Origin: Naumovozyma dairenensis CBS 421
Lineage: Eukaryota; Ascomycota; Saccharomycetes; Saccharomycetales; Saccharomycetaceae
NCBI RefSeq assembly: GCF_000227115.2
Contig: NC_016489.1
Span: 558,001-622,000, forward strand
Reading direction: 5' to 3'
Length of the DNA: 64,000 nucleotides
Shown here piece by piece: positions 43,646 to 56,404 of the stretch (within the stretch, counting starts at the first letter, position 1; every line of letters starts with the position of its first letter). Under the pieces are notes generated by a model, which was not told the DNA's origin, searched no databases, and worked only from the letters and a program-made list of their open reading frames with translations. The position numbers and the translations under genes were made by a program.

Positions 43646-44986
43646 TTAAGCAATAGTCTTTTCTTTCAAGTAAATACCATATTTTTCTTTTAGCTCTTTC
43701 ATAATTGGATCATTAATTTCTGGAGAATATGGAGCAAGTAAGCCTGATCCCTTTATTGTACCATTTAGAGTAAATCTGGTAGCAATGGAAACTGGTAGAC
43801 CAACTGTGGCAGCCATTGAACTGTAACCACCAACTTTACCATAATCGACCAAAGTAGAAGTCCTTGTTTCTGTGGTACCATCAGCCCATTCAATACCAAA
43901 TTTATGTTGTAAAACGACCATATCACGTTCACCTTCTTCATATTGCATCAATTCTTCTAAACGAGCACATAATGTATCTAACGCATTACCTCTTGGTGTA
44001 ATAGGAGTAGCTTCAAATAAACCTAACCAAGCAAAACCTGAAAGGATTCTTTCCCTATCTTCACTTGTTTTCCAATTGGTCTTAGAGTCAATGTTTGCAA
44101 TCAAATCTTCTCTTGATGAACTCTTAGCACCCAAGTATTCCCTTAGAGCTTCGTTCCATACATTTGGTTTATTGAAGATTTCTGATGCGTCATCTTTTAA
44201 CATACCAATATCAACTAAAGCCTTGACAAATTCAGGGAACCCTTGATATCTTAAAGTTCCTCTAATGACAGTTTCAGCTTCTGGAATATGATAAAGGTCT
44301 TTGAAAACGGTAGAATCTCTATTTGGATAACAAACGAAGGCATAACCTGGGTAAATGAAATAAGGTTTAGCAGAAGCCATTAAATCTTCAGAATCGATAG
44401 TTTCAATTTTACCATCTTTCCAGTATTTAGCAGAGTTTCTTAAAGCCAATAAAACACCTCTTGATGACCAAGAGAATTTATAACCTAATGGATTGTCAGA
44501 ATCTTCTGGAGCTGGTAACCCACCACAATAAGATAAGAAAGATTTGATTTTACCACCAGCTTTATGAACTTCATCGATAGTCTTGACGGCATATAAATGA
44601 TCGATACCTGGATCTAACCCAATTTCATTCATGACAGTGATACCAGCTTTTTTAATTTCTGGTTCTAATTCCCTTAAAGCAGGGGAAATGTAGGAGGATG
44701 TGACGACGTTCTTCTTTTGTCTGATTGCGCTTCTAACGACATTTGGATGATAAATGTAAGGGATTAAGGAAATAACGACATCATTTTGTGCAACTACAGC
44801 ATCTAAAGCAGAGTCATCAGTAACATCTATAGAAATAGCTTTGGAACCTGAATTTTTAGCCAATTCTTGTGCATTGGCTAAAGTTCTGCATGCGACGGTT
44901 ACATTGATACCATCCGTAGCGGATAGAGTATCGATAACAGGTTGGGCAACGAAACCTGAACCTAGTAATAGTACGTTCTTTGTCAT
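43646..44986 (-). CDS. LYS9: Saccharopine dehydrogenase (L-glutamate-forming) Lys9
   Basis: The 446-residue protein equals S. cerevisiae Lys9 (YNR050C) in length. It has an N-terminal Rossmann motif VLLLGSGFVAQP. The conserved blocks DVTDDSALDAVVAQNDVVIS, NEIGLDPGIDHLYA and YCGGLPAPEDSDNPLGYKFSW form the saccharopine binding region. It catalyses the condensation of alpha-aminoadipate semialdehyde with glutamate to saccharopine in fungal lysine synthesis. The upstream region carries a good Lys14 site, fitting lysine-pathway control. The frame is intact. Confidence 0.97.
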   Translation of the reverse strand: MTKNVLLLGSGFVAQPVIDTLSATDGINVTVACRTLANAQELAKNSGSKAISIDVTDDSALDAVVAQNDVVISLIPYIYHPNVVRSAIRQKKNVVTSSYISPALRELEPEIKKAGITVMNEIGLDPGIDHLYAVKTIDEVHKAGGKIKSFLSYCGGLPAPEDSDNPLGYKFSWSSRGVLLALRNSAKYWKDGKIETIDSEDLMASAKPYFIYPGYAFVCYPNRDSTVFKDLYHIPEAETVIRGTLRYQGFPEFVKALVDIGMLKDDASEIFNKPNVWNEALREYLGAKSSSREDLIANIDSKTNWKTSEDRERILSGFAWLGLFEATPITPRGNALDTLCARLEELMQYEEGERDMVVLQHKFGIEWADGTTETRTSTLVDYGKVGGYSSMAATVGLPVSIATRFTLNGTIKGSGLLAPYSPEINDPIMKELKEKYGIYLKEKTIA

Positions 44987-45328
44987 TTCGTTCTTGTTTT
45001 TTATTTGGTTATACTATATAGAATAATAGTTGTTTGATTTCCTATCTGAAAAGGATATAAGCAAGAAATTTTGAAAGTAAAAGAGAAAGTAGGGGAAAGA
45101 TTGAGTGTAACTGAGAACTATAATCATTTTTATATGTTTTTTGACTTGCTGAACCAATGCATTTCTGAATTCCAGTTTCATTCAATTGACTTTTCCTATG
45201 GAATTTCGAAGGCATTACGTACATTTATGTCACTACGCCAGACTACAGGTACTTGCGTACGTGCTTCCTTCCAGCTGTACAAATACTCCAGAATTTTCCG
45301 GTCGGCCCAACTTTGTAGAGTTAAAAAT

Positions 45329-45337
45329 TCCATTGGA
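45329..45337. promoter_or_regulatory. Lys14-type site upstream of LYS9
   Basis: TCCATTGGA matches the Lys14 consensus TCCRNYGGA exactly and lies about 345 bp before the LYS9 ATG. A second, imperfect TCCTATGGA lies near 45194-45202. In S. cerevisiae Lys14 with its co-inducer alpha-aminoadipate semialdehyde activates LYS genes. Confidence 0.65.
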
Positions 45338-45429
45338 ATTTAAAATCAAGATTGATGTCTTCAAAGTTATTTGACAAAAGACCTCTTACCTACTACATAA
45401 ATTCAAAGCCGTAAGGACCTGGATGGCCA

Positions 45430-45459
45430 TGAATCATCATTTCGGACCATGATGATTCA
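45430..45459. repeat. Perfect 11-bp inverted repeat in the LYS9 upstream region
   Basis: TGAATCATCAT (45430-45440) pairs with ATGATGATTCA (45449-45459) across loop TTCGGACC. Each arm carries TGATTCA, one base from the Gcn4 site TGASTCA. It is either a paired regulator site or an RNA hairpin. Confidence 0.85.
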
Positions 45460-46102
45460 AGCTGAACTGGATTGACCTGAGCTGTTCAGTAGCTAACTGG
45501 TCTGGTATTCATGCTGTAATTCAGTGGAATTTATCGAAATCACAAAATTATCATACTTGGAAACTATATTAACTCATCATACGAAGGGTTGGCCTCCTTA
45601 ACGTTTTTATGTATGCTGACTGTAAAGATGAATAGCTCGATTTTCGATATTATACATTAATAACATTATGTAAAAAGGTAATCAAGGATCATATGTTTGA
45701 GCATATATATTATAAATTATCCATCATATAATGAGCAAAATATAAAAATTGGATTATAATTTAGAAACCTGAGACCAGGTCACAACTCCTTCCATCAATT
45801 TCTTACATCTAGTAAGTGTTGTTTTGAGATACAAAATATTTGATCTCCCGTATTGCTCGTCTTCCCTCATTCTTTCTCTAACATCGACAATTTAATTCTT
45901 TAAAAACTAGATAAATATATATATATATATAATTATAACAAGGTAACACACTAAAACGCTAATATTATTAATAGTAATTTTTTTGTCTTTTTTGGATTTT
46001 TTATGTTTTTTTGTTGATTTTCTGAAGTTTTTTATTCCTGATAATGAGTTTTTTTCCTTTGTTGTAGCAAGTAAGTTTGTTTGTTTGTTTTTTCCATTTC
46101 TC

Positions 46103-49061
<2,959 letters not shown>

Positions 49062-50639
49062 CTACAAATCAGCAAACTTGTCGTAGACTGTTCTCCAATT
49101 GTCAAAGAAATTTCTAAAGAATTTAATACCTAAACCAACATCTCTCGTCCCCGTAGCGGCTCTAATACTATGCATAGATAATTGAGCAATACCCAAATCA
49201 ATGGTTCTAGCACCAGTTTGACAAGCTAAAGATGGACCAATGGTACCACCTGATCTTGAATTGTTCTTGATTTGGAAGTATTGTACCTTATCATTATTAC
49301 CACGAGCTAATTCTTCAATGAATGTAACACCCACGGAATCTGTAGCCATATGACCATTTGGATCCAATGATAATGTAATACCATAATTTGGCTTTGGTGC
49401 ATGGTCTTTCAAATAAACATCTTTGAAATTTGGATTGAAAAGATGGTTGACATCTGCTGATAATATGATAGAATTAGCAAATAATGTACGCATATCTGGT
49501 GGAACATCTCTCTTGTTTCTTGCTGTAGCAACACGACCTACAACAGATTCTAATAACCCACCTTTAGCACCTTGTCTTGATAAAGAACCAATTTCTTCAT
49601 TATCGAATAATGCAACAGCATTGAATGTTTCCATATTGGCAATATCCAAATTTTCAGCAAAATGAGCAAGACAAATGGCAGCAGCAAAACTACATAATCT
49701 ATCATCCACACGTGGAGCAAAAATAAATTCATTGTTTAACCCACCAAGAGTACCCTTTTGAACATCAAATAAATCCAAATCCAATTGAATTAATTGACAA
49801 ACTTTAACATTTGCCAACTTAGCAACATATCTAAGTAACTTAATAGGATGCTTACCATACAATGGAGAAGTCTTTTCCTTTTCATTAGCAGGAGGTTCAT
49901 CATCATCATCAGCTGCAGTGAATCCAATAACAGGAACCATTTGATCCTCCTTATCGAAAGGACCTTCAGATGGCTTACCAAAATGTGGAGCCAAAGAAGG
50001 AATCTTCGCAATAGGATGAGGAGTAGAATCAATCAAAACAGCTTTAATTTCATCTTCACCTGGAGTTCTAATATAAACTCTACCGGCAATCCCTAAATCT
50101 CTATCCAACCAAGCTTCATTCAAAGTACCACCATATGGAGCGACACCTAACATTTCATATCCACCGACGTTTTCCTTGGTGGATACAGGCTTTAATTTAA
50201 CAGTTAAGGAATCAATATGAGATGCAACGGCACCAACACCACGTTTGTATTGCCATTTGTCACCTACAATCCATGCTACAAGATTGGAACCGTTTCTTAC
50301 AGTGAAGAATTTACCACCTTTGGAACCATTGGCACAAGCATCCCAATTACCCTTTTCACATAAGTATTTAAAACCCTTTGATAATAACAAGTTGGAAATA
50401 TGGTCCACTACGTGGTATGTTGTTGGGTTTTTGTATTGGAAATTGATGAATTCTTGAGCACAATCTTCATATGTGTGTTTTATGGAAACGTAATCGTCGT
50501 TGGAGATGGTTGCGTTGTTGCTAGAAGTAGTGGAAGATGCTGATGATGAGGTATTGGTGGTAGACTTTTCAGTCGCATCCATAGTCAACATTTCCAATGT
50601 CTTCTTTAATTGATCTAAAATTTCACGTTGTTCTTCCAT
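49062..50639 (-). CDS. APE1: Vacuolar aminopeptidase I (Ape1/Lap4), Cvt cargo
   Basis: The 525-residue protein starts with the propeptide helix MEEQREILDQLKKTLEML. In S. cerevisiae this segment drives dodecamer aggregation and Atg19 recognition for the cytoplasm-to-vacuole pathway. A Ser/Thr/Asn-rich linker (about residues 22-48) follows. The M18 metallopeptidase core has ASHIDSLTVKLKP (metal His and Asp), NEEIGSLSRQGAKGG (catalytic and metal Glu) and ADVNHLFNPNF, plus a final metal histidine in the SMHSIRAA region. S. cerevisiae Ape1 (LAP4, YKL103C) has 514 residues. Its co-conservation with GFA1 in this window supports orthology. Confidence 0.97.
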   Translation of the reverse strand: MEEQREILDQLKKTLEMLTMDATEKSTTNTSSSASSTTSSNNATISNDDYVSIKHTYEDCAQEFINFQYKNPTTYHVVDHISNLLLSKGFKYLCEKGNWDACANGSKGGKFFTVRNGSNLVAWIVGDKWQYKRGVGAVASHIDSLTVKLKPVSTKENVGGYEMLGVAPYGGTLNEAWLDRDLGIAGRVYIRTPGEDEIKAVLIDSTPHPIAKIPSLAPHFGKPSEGPFDKEDQMVPVIGFTAADDDDEPPANEKEKTSPLYGKHPIKLLRYVAKLANVKVCQLIQLDLDLFDVQKGTLGGLNNEFIFAPRVDDRLCSFAAAICLAHFAENLDIANMETFNAVALFDNEEIGSLSRQGAKGGLLESVVGRVATARNKRDVPPDMRTLFANSIILSADVNHLFNPNFKDVYLKDHAPKPNYGITLSLDPNGHMATDSVGVTFIEELARGNNDKVQYFQIKNNSRSGGTIGPSLACQTGARTIDLGIAQLSMHSIRAATGTRDVGLGIKFFRNFFDNWRTVYDKFADL

Positions 50640-51121
50640 TATTGCTCGTTAGTTGGTTTTTGTCTTTCCTGATCTAAGAATATAAGTGGGGAATACCAAA
50701 TAGATTTTTTGGGAAGCTCTTTTCTATGAATAAGTTCAAGACTATTTATAAAAAAAACGATCAAGGAGAGTGAGTGAATAAGTAAGAAAGTAAGCGCCAA
50801 CGCACGTACGTAATCAATCGTTGTTGAATATTAAACCTTTAAAGTGGTAACTACGTACAATTTAACCGAAAGTAACCGTTGTGCACTCCGTGGTTCTCTG
50901 AGATCCTATCTGGGTCTTTACAATATGGTATTATGGATGTTCCCTCGAACACCCTTTTTAATTTCTTCATATAATTTTCAATATTAAAATTAGAAGATTG
51001 ATTAGATAAATCTACGAAAGTGGCCTGAAAATTCCGCCCCCTTAGAATCGCGTTGTTCTCGCTGCCAGCTGTTCGTGATTACTAATCCAGAAAATATTGG
51101 ATGGCTACCCTGGGGGAGGTA

Positions 51122-51141
51122 NNNNNNNNNNNNNNNNNNNN
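51122..51141. other. Assembly gap (20 N)
   Basis: Exactly 20 N bases, followed at once by a trinucleotide repeat. The flank on the left ends GGGGGAGGTA. The gap probably marks an unresolved repeat, and its true size is unknown. Confidence 1.
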
Positions 51142-51174
51142 CCTCCTCCTCCTCCTCCTCCTCCTCCTCCTCCT
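51142..51174 (+). repeat. (CCT)11 trinucleotide repeat at the gap edge
   Basis: Eleven uninterrupted CCT units begin directly after the N gap, then CTTCTT. The repeat is probably longer in the real genome. Confidence 0.95.
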
Positions 51175-52139
51175 CTTCTTGCAGAGTTGTAAAGTTAATG
51201 TAAAACTTACATTGAAAAGAAATTACATCGCTTATATATTCATAAAACTTAACTGCGCTTCACATGCTGTTAGATGACATGATTTAGTATTCAGATTAAA
51301 ATAATTCCAACTGCCTTGTTTTATGTGGTGATTACTTTACTGGCTAAAGAAAATCTTAATGGAACAAAAGCCTTGAAACGCAATGGATTACTTGTTCACT
51401 GTAAGGTTTTCTGTATATAAAAGTGTATTTATTTCTTTTTTTTCTTAACTTGAACACATGTGGTGGGCAATGATCTCCATGAGCATACACTTCTTATTTT
51501 CCTGCATATTGTTTTTGAAGTTAAACCCTACTTCGATGCTCTTTTGGAGAATTTTCTATGAAAAGAAGTCTCAAAAGACTCAATTTTTGTTATTTTTGGT
51601 TCTTGAGATATTATGTCACTGTATTTTTCCAAAGTTGACTAAAGTTTAATATTTAATCAAGGAAAAATAAACAAATTTTGAAAACTGCATAACAAAAACC
51701 CTGTTACGAAGAAATTGCTGCAGGATAAGCACTCAAGCCGATAACACATTCTATGATGAAATAAAGAAAAGAAAGTGAATATGCTGATGTAATACTAGAG
51801 CCCTGCATTTGTCTTGTTCCTTTACTTGAGAGTTATCAGTGTGATCTTAAATGTCATTCTAATTTTCTATTTTTATGCGTGCAATGTCCATTTATATATT
51901 CCACTTAGAGGTTCAATTGAAGAGGGTTGATCCGGGTTCTTTATATCCACTCACCCCACTAAGTCGTCAACCCAACTGGGGCTCTCCTCAATAGGTAATT
52001 ATATCTCCATAGCAGTTGAGTTCTTGTTTAAAAATAGTTAATGATAGAAAATTTATTACTATATTATATAGTGCTTTTGGCCTATGTATGTATATACTTT
52101 GTATTATTATACTTCGATAATCATAGATCGGAGTAAGAA

Positions 52140-53514
52140 TTATAGTTCATTATTTTTGGAAACATTTTCTAATGCATCCGCAACATAATCAATATTATTT
52201 TGATTAATACCACTTAATGATAATCTTCCATCCATAGTTAAATAAATGGAATATTTTTCCTTTAATTTCATAACTTGATTCTCATTAAATCTAGTGAAAT
52301 AAACATCCCATGATTAGTTCATTATTAATCAAGTCATTCCAATTCAATCTTTCATAAAGCATCAATCTAACTTGATTTAATCTATCAACCATAAATTTAA
52401 CATCTTTAATCCATCTCAGTTTCAAATCCGGTTCAGACAATATAATATTTGCAATCTTAGAACCATACCCTGGTGGTGAAGAATACATACCTCTAACAAT
52501 CCGTTTCAATTGAGAGTTAATCTTATCTTTCATAACGGATTCAGGAGAACCTTCTTCCTGCCCCGGAGGTAAAACAATACTTAAAGATCCAACTCTTTCA
52601 CCATAAAGTCCCATATTCTTAGCAAAAGATTGACATAAGAATAATCCATTTTTCCAACCTTTAGGATATCGAGATTCATCAAGACATAATTTTAATAATT
52701 GACAATCTTGGAACAAATTTCCTGTTTCAAGACCTTGATATGCCATATCGATTATAGGGATCATTTTCAATTCATGTATTATATCTATTATTTCTTCCCA
52801 CTGTTTCAATGTTGGGTCTACACCAGTTGGGTTATGACACGATGCGTGTAATAGGATGGATCTTGGCATAGTGGATTTAGATGAATGAGTGGATCGAAGG
52901 TATTGTTTCCATTTATTTATTGATAATTTGCCCGTGATTGGATCATAATATGGGTAATGATTGATATTATTTTTGAAACCATTTTTTTGGAGGATGTTTG
53001 AATGGTTTGCCCAGGAATAATTTGGTATTATGATTTCATTTGATAAGAATTTTGTAATGAAAGTGGAAGCTATAGAGATGGCACCTGTACCACTTAATGT
53101 TTGAATGAATGATATTCTATTGTCTTCAATTAGGGTTGGTTTATTTATAGAGTCATTGAATAGGAAGTTAGTTACATTGGTTTCGAAATCTTTACAACCT
53201 GTTATTGGTAGATATGATAAATTATTATATTTTGAGTTGGAATGATTTTTATTTAGTAGATTTTGAGCTTGACGTACCGAGGGGAAGGGAGTTACTTTAC
53301 CAAAGGCATCTTTGTAAATTCCTACTGTTAGGTTAACCTTTTTATTGTTTTGGTCATGATTGAATTCAGATGTTAAACCTAATATCTTATCAGCGGGAGC
53401 CAATGGGATGTTCTTGATCAATGAAGAGAAATACCTGATATTTCTTAGCGTCAGTAAGGAACTTGATGAGATTGGTGATGATGACGAGGATGATGATGAT
53501 AGTGAACGTATCAT
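52140..53514 (-). CDS. AAT1: Mitochondrial aspartate aminotransferase Aat1, broken by frameshifts near the C-terminus
   Basis: The protein starts at ATG 53514 with an Arg/Ser mitochondrial presequence, then follows S. cerevisiae Aat1 (YKL106W, 451 residues): APADKILGLTSEF, VNLTVGIYKD, LSYLPITGCKDF, FIQTLSGTGA, HNPTGVDPT and the PLP-lysine segment LCQSFAKNMGLYGERVGSLS (K near residue 300). After LNWNDLINNEL the frame ends in a stop at 52291. The expected end is present but in other frames: HGMF is encoded by CATGGGATGTTT, then in a third frame YFTRFNENQVMKLKEKYSIY, continuing to a TAA at 52140. Two single-base deletions within about 20 bp explain this, and adding two bases gives about 458 residues. 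Pseudogene or assembly error; the N gap is about 1 kb away. Confidence 0.88.
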
Positions 53515-54338
53515 CGAAGGGCGGTACTGTATGCTATTGCTGTATTTGAGTTTTTGAAAAAGTCTTGTCAAAAAAGGGTTGTGTCTTTATGTAGCCTAAA
53601 TGAAATGTGATGAACTAGAAAAAGAGTTAAGTTTATCGTATATATCAAGTCCTTTAGACTATTGAAAAAATTGGGGATAGAATGTAGAAAAAAAGATGAT
53701 GACTTGTTTTACTTGGAGAAAGATACTTGTTGATTAACAAAGGGAAGCGATTAGGTAAGCGAAAGAAGTTGATGATACTTTGGTTGGCTTCAAGTTGTTC
53801 TTTAAATATAGTCGAGTACGTACAAGTTATAGAGATGTGTTGCGTATGTGATGTTTTATGACAATGTTGTCGTCTTCATCGTCGACATCATTCCCTCTTT
53901 GCCTCATCCACTCACTCATTGATTCACAGAGCAACCTAAGATATATTCCTGTTGAAGCCACGGAGTTTCCTTTGCCAAGTTCCTTTTCTTCTCTTCTCTT
54001 CTCTTGTCTTGTCTTCCCTTTAAGGTCACACGTTTTTTCTCGTTTGGCGGCGCACTTTGCAGAGTGCACTTTGCACTTTCTGCACTGTTTGTGGACTCTC
54101 CATTCCATTCTCTCTTTCTCTTGGAAGACTTTTGTGTGAGCAATTTTCGTATTTGTTTTTGTAAGGGGCGTTTTCTGTTCAGTTGTGTGGTCTTTTAATT
54201 AATAGCTTGGCCTGGAGTGGTCACTGGTCAGACGCTTAGAATAGCGGTAACGCTGCCTTGCCCGTTTTGAGAAGTGGCAGGTGACTTTATTATATGAAGG
54301 AGGGAGCGACAAAACGTAAACCCAAATATAAACCAAAT
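53515..54338. other. AAT1 promoter and region upstream of tRNA-Leu
   Basis: Pyrimidine-rich sequence (53865-54130) gives overlapping frames on both strands that look like composition artefacts. No LTR with clear ends or other mobile element is visible beside the tRNA gene. Confidence 0.5.
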
Positions 54339-54422
54339 GGAGGGTTGGCCGAGTGGTCTAAGGCGGCAGACTTAAGATCTGTTGGACGGTTGTCCGCGCG
54401 AGTTCGAACCTCGCATCCTTCA
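54339..54422 (+). tRNA. tL(UAA): tRNA-Leu(UAA)
   Basis: An 84-nt tRNA with a complete cloverleaf. The acceptor stem GGAGGGT pairs with ATCCTTC (two G-U pairs), and the discriminator is A. The A box TGGCCGAGTGGTC and the B box GAGTTCGAACCTC are present. The anticodon stem CAGA/TCTG carries loop CTTAAGA with anticodon TAA. The long variable arm GTTGGACGGTTGTCCGCGC is typical of leucine tRNA. There is no intron and CCA is not encoded, as expected in eukaryotes. Confidence 0.98.
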
Positions 54423-54425
54423 TTA

Positions 54426-54430
54426 TTTTT
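54426..54430 (+). terminator. RNA polymerase III terminator of tRNA-Leu
   Basis: TTTTT begins four bases after the tRNA 3' end, the normal Pol III stop. A further TTTT follows near 54438. Confidence 0.8.
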
Positions 54431-54589
54431 GTCAACCTTTTCCCCCCAGTGGTGAGATGGGCGGCTAAACACAACACAATACCATTTCAGTATATATACA
54501 TAAATACCTACCGTATGTAGTTTTGACGTTCAACGTTATTTTATTTTATTTAATTATTATTTACTCTGTTCGTAAGTTTTTTTCTTTCA

Positions 54590-56404
54590 TTATTTGATAC
54601 ATTTCTTGGAGAACCCCTTAGTCTTCCATGAATATTCAGTAATGGTCCCATAAATTCCAATCAAAACAGCAATACCACTACATCCAACTCCAACAGCACC
54701 AGCAATATGAATACCTTTCAAAAATGCTTTTTTATCATGTGGATCACTCATACAACTTTCACATTGGTATTGAATGATAGTTTGAGCAATTGGTGGACCA
54801 ATGGCTGTACCATAATTTAGTACTGACCCGACAAGCGCAGCACATATACCTTGAATCTCTGGTGGGATCCCATTCGTTAACAATAATGTGGCACTTGGGA
54901 ATGATATATCTAACCCAATTGATATACTTATTATGGAAAAGAATTGATATGTCCAATATGATGAATCTAATTTACAAGTTAATAACAAAATGTGAGATAA
55001 AAGGAATGAACTTGCTCCAGCTAATAATCTGATTTGAACGGGGACTCTCTTGACAATTAATAGGATCGAGAATGTGGCTGAAATTATCCCTGCAACAGAT
55101 AAAGGGATGAATTTCACTGAACCTAATATCGGTGAGTTATCTTTCACCTCTGTAAATAGTTTCCATGTATAAAATAACCATTGAGTAAATGAAATGTATG
55201 AAAAAAATACCACTAATAAGGCTTTAATTGTACCTGGATGAATTTGTCTGATTGGTATTATCGGATTATTAAAATAATATTCCCATATGATCATTGCAAT
55301 AAATGATACTAACGAGAATAGTAATGTTAGATAAACATGGATTGTCTTGAATTTATACATTGTTGCCTGATCCCACGAAACACCAAATAAAATTAATGCA
55401 CTAATCCCCAAAATGACACCAAGAAAATCGAAATTTTTCCAATTTTTTAAAGAGTTGGGATTTGAATCTAATTTTTCCACTGGGATTGGTACTACAACGT
55501 AAAAATAACTTAAGATACTTAAGAGTGTGGTGACGATGGACATGGACCAATAATTCCAAGGCCATGTGGCCAATTGTGTGAAAATTGCAGAAAATATACC
55601 ACCAATGACAATTCCTAAAGGTGCACATGCACCATATAATGAGAATGCAATTGATTTACTTGTACAAATAATATCGCTGTCATCAGCAATAGAACTATCA
55701 CCGTCGTTATCATCATCTGATGATAAATTTTTTTCTATATCATGAGATGGAGACGGAGCTGAAGTTGTAGGGGACTTCGACTGGGACTGCGATGGCGATG
55801 GTTCTGGTACCGTATAATATTGATTTAATAAGATTAATGCACTGGGAAACAAAAGAGCACCTCCTATACCTTGGCAACCCCTACAAATATATAAAAAGAT
55901 CATATTCTTGGGGACATACGAAGCGAACCCAGTAATTAAAGTCCATAGAGAGAACCAAACGTACCCTGAGATGAATATTATTCTTGGATTTAAAATATCA
56001 CATAATTTCCCTGCTAGTATTATGAAAGCTCCACATGTCATGGCGAAGGATGCATTGACCCAACCTAGTTGTAATGTTGATGTAGGTGGTATTTTAAACC
56101 ATACGGAAAGTGAATCCATTTGTAAGATTGCCTGAGAGGCGGAAGCTAATGTGATGAATTGACTTGAGCAAATGAGGAATATGAATATTATATCATTTAA
56201 ATATGAATTTGTTGGCGATTGTAATTTCTGTAATCTTATCAATGAGGAATGTGTCACTTTATGTGATTGTTGATCTTGAACAGTCTCAGTTACTGTAGGA
56301 ATATTATAGGTATTTGATGATGTGGAAGATGAGTTTGAATTTGAGTTTGAAGTTGTTTCCCAAGTTGAAGTCGACGAAACAATGGGATTATGTAAAGATT
56401 TCAT
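54590..56404 (-). CDS. MFS drug:H+ antiporter, DHA2 (Atr1-like) family
   Basis: The 604-residue protein has about 12-14 hydrophobic helices. A Ser/Thr-rich cytosolic N-terminus precedes NDIIFIFLICSSQFITLAS. The family signature regions are present: AGKLCDILNPRIIFISGYVW and CRGCQGIGGALLFPSALIL, and near the C-terminus LDISFPSATLLLTNGIPPE and GICAALVGSVLNYGTAIG. These match Atr1, Atr2 (YMR279C) and Amf1 (YOR378W) of S. cerevisiae, which export boron or other small solutes or move ammonium. An unusual Pro/Ser/Asp-rich insertion (about residues 195-245, with SQSQSKS and DDDNDGDSS) sits in a loop after the fourth helix. Which paralogue it corresponds to and its substrate cannot be decided here. 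Confidence 0.88.
   Translation of the reverse strand: MKSLHNPIVSSTSTWETTSNSNSNSSSTSSNTYNIPTVTETVQDQQSHKVTHSSLIRLQKLQSPTNSYLNDIIFIFLICSSQFITLASASQAILQMDSLSVWFKIPPTSTLQLGWVNASFAMTCGAFIILAGKLCDILNPRIIFISGYVWFSLWTLITGFASYVPKNMIFLYICRGCQGIGGALLFPSALILLNQYYTVPEPSPSQSQSKSPTTSAPSPSHDIEKNLSSDDDNDGDSSIADDSDIICTSKSIAFSLYGACAPLGIVIGGIFSAIFTQLATWPWNYWSMSIVTTLLSILSYFYVVVPIPVEKLDSNPNSLKNWKNFDFLGVILGISALILFGVSWDQATMYKFKTIHVYLTLLFSLVSFIAMIIWEYYFNNPIIPIRQIHPGTIKALLVVFFSYISFTQWLFYTWKLFTEVKDNSPILGSVKFIPLSVAGIISATFSILLIVKRVPVQIRLLAGASSFLLSHILLLTCKLDSSYWTYQFFSIISISIGLDISFPSATLLLTNGIPPEIQGICAALVGSVLNYGTAIGPPIAQTIIQYQCESCMSDPHDKKAFLKGIHIAGAVGVGCSGIAVLIGIYGTITEYSWKTKGFSKKCIK

Larger units (their letters stand above)
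44987..46102. other. LYS9 promoter and GFA1 3' region
   Basis: A 1.1 kb region with no credible gene; frames near 45071-45374 lack ATG starts or similarity. It contains the Lys14-like site and an 11-bp hairpin. Short AT repeats occur near 45915-45931. Confidence 0.5.
50640..52139. other. Intergenic region with assembly gap between APE1 and AAT1
   Basis: A 1.5 kb region. It contains the 20-N gap and a CCT repeat. A 63-codon ORF at 51458-51649 is hydrophobic and unrecognised and is most likely chance. In S. cerevisiae SEG2 lies between GFA1 and AAT1; no trace of it is seen here. Confidence 0.5.

Noticed and set aside
45448..45480. C/D-box snoRNA: ATGATGA followed by CTGA
   Set aside because: The boxes are too close, there is no terminal stem, and the ATGATGA is part of a perfect inverted repeat.
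53858..54139. 93-codon ORF and overlapping minus-strand ORFs upstream of tRNA-Leu
   Set aside because: Overlapping frames on both strands come from a pyrimidine-rich tract, with no domain or similarity recognised.
54339..54590. Ty or LTR insertion next to tRNA-Leu, a common hotspot
   Set aside because: No TG...CA-bounded repeat with target duplication could be seen on either side.
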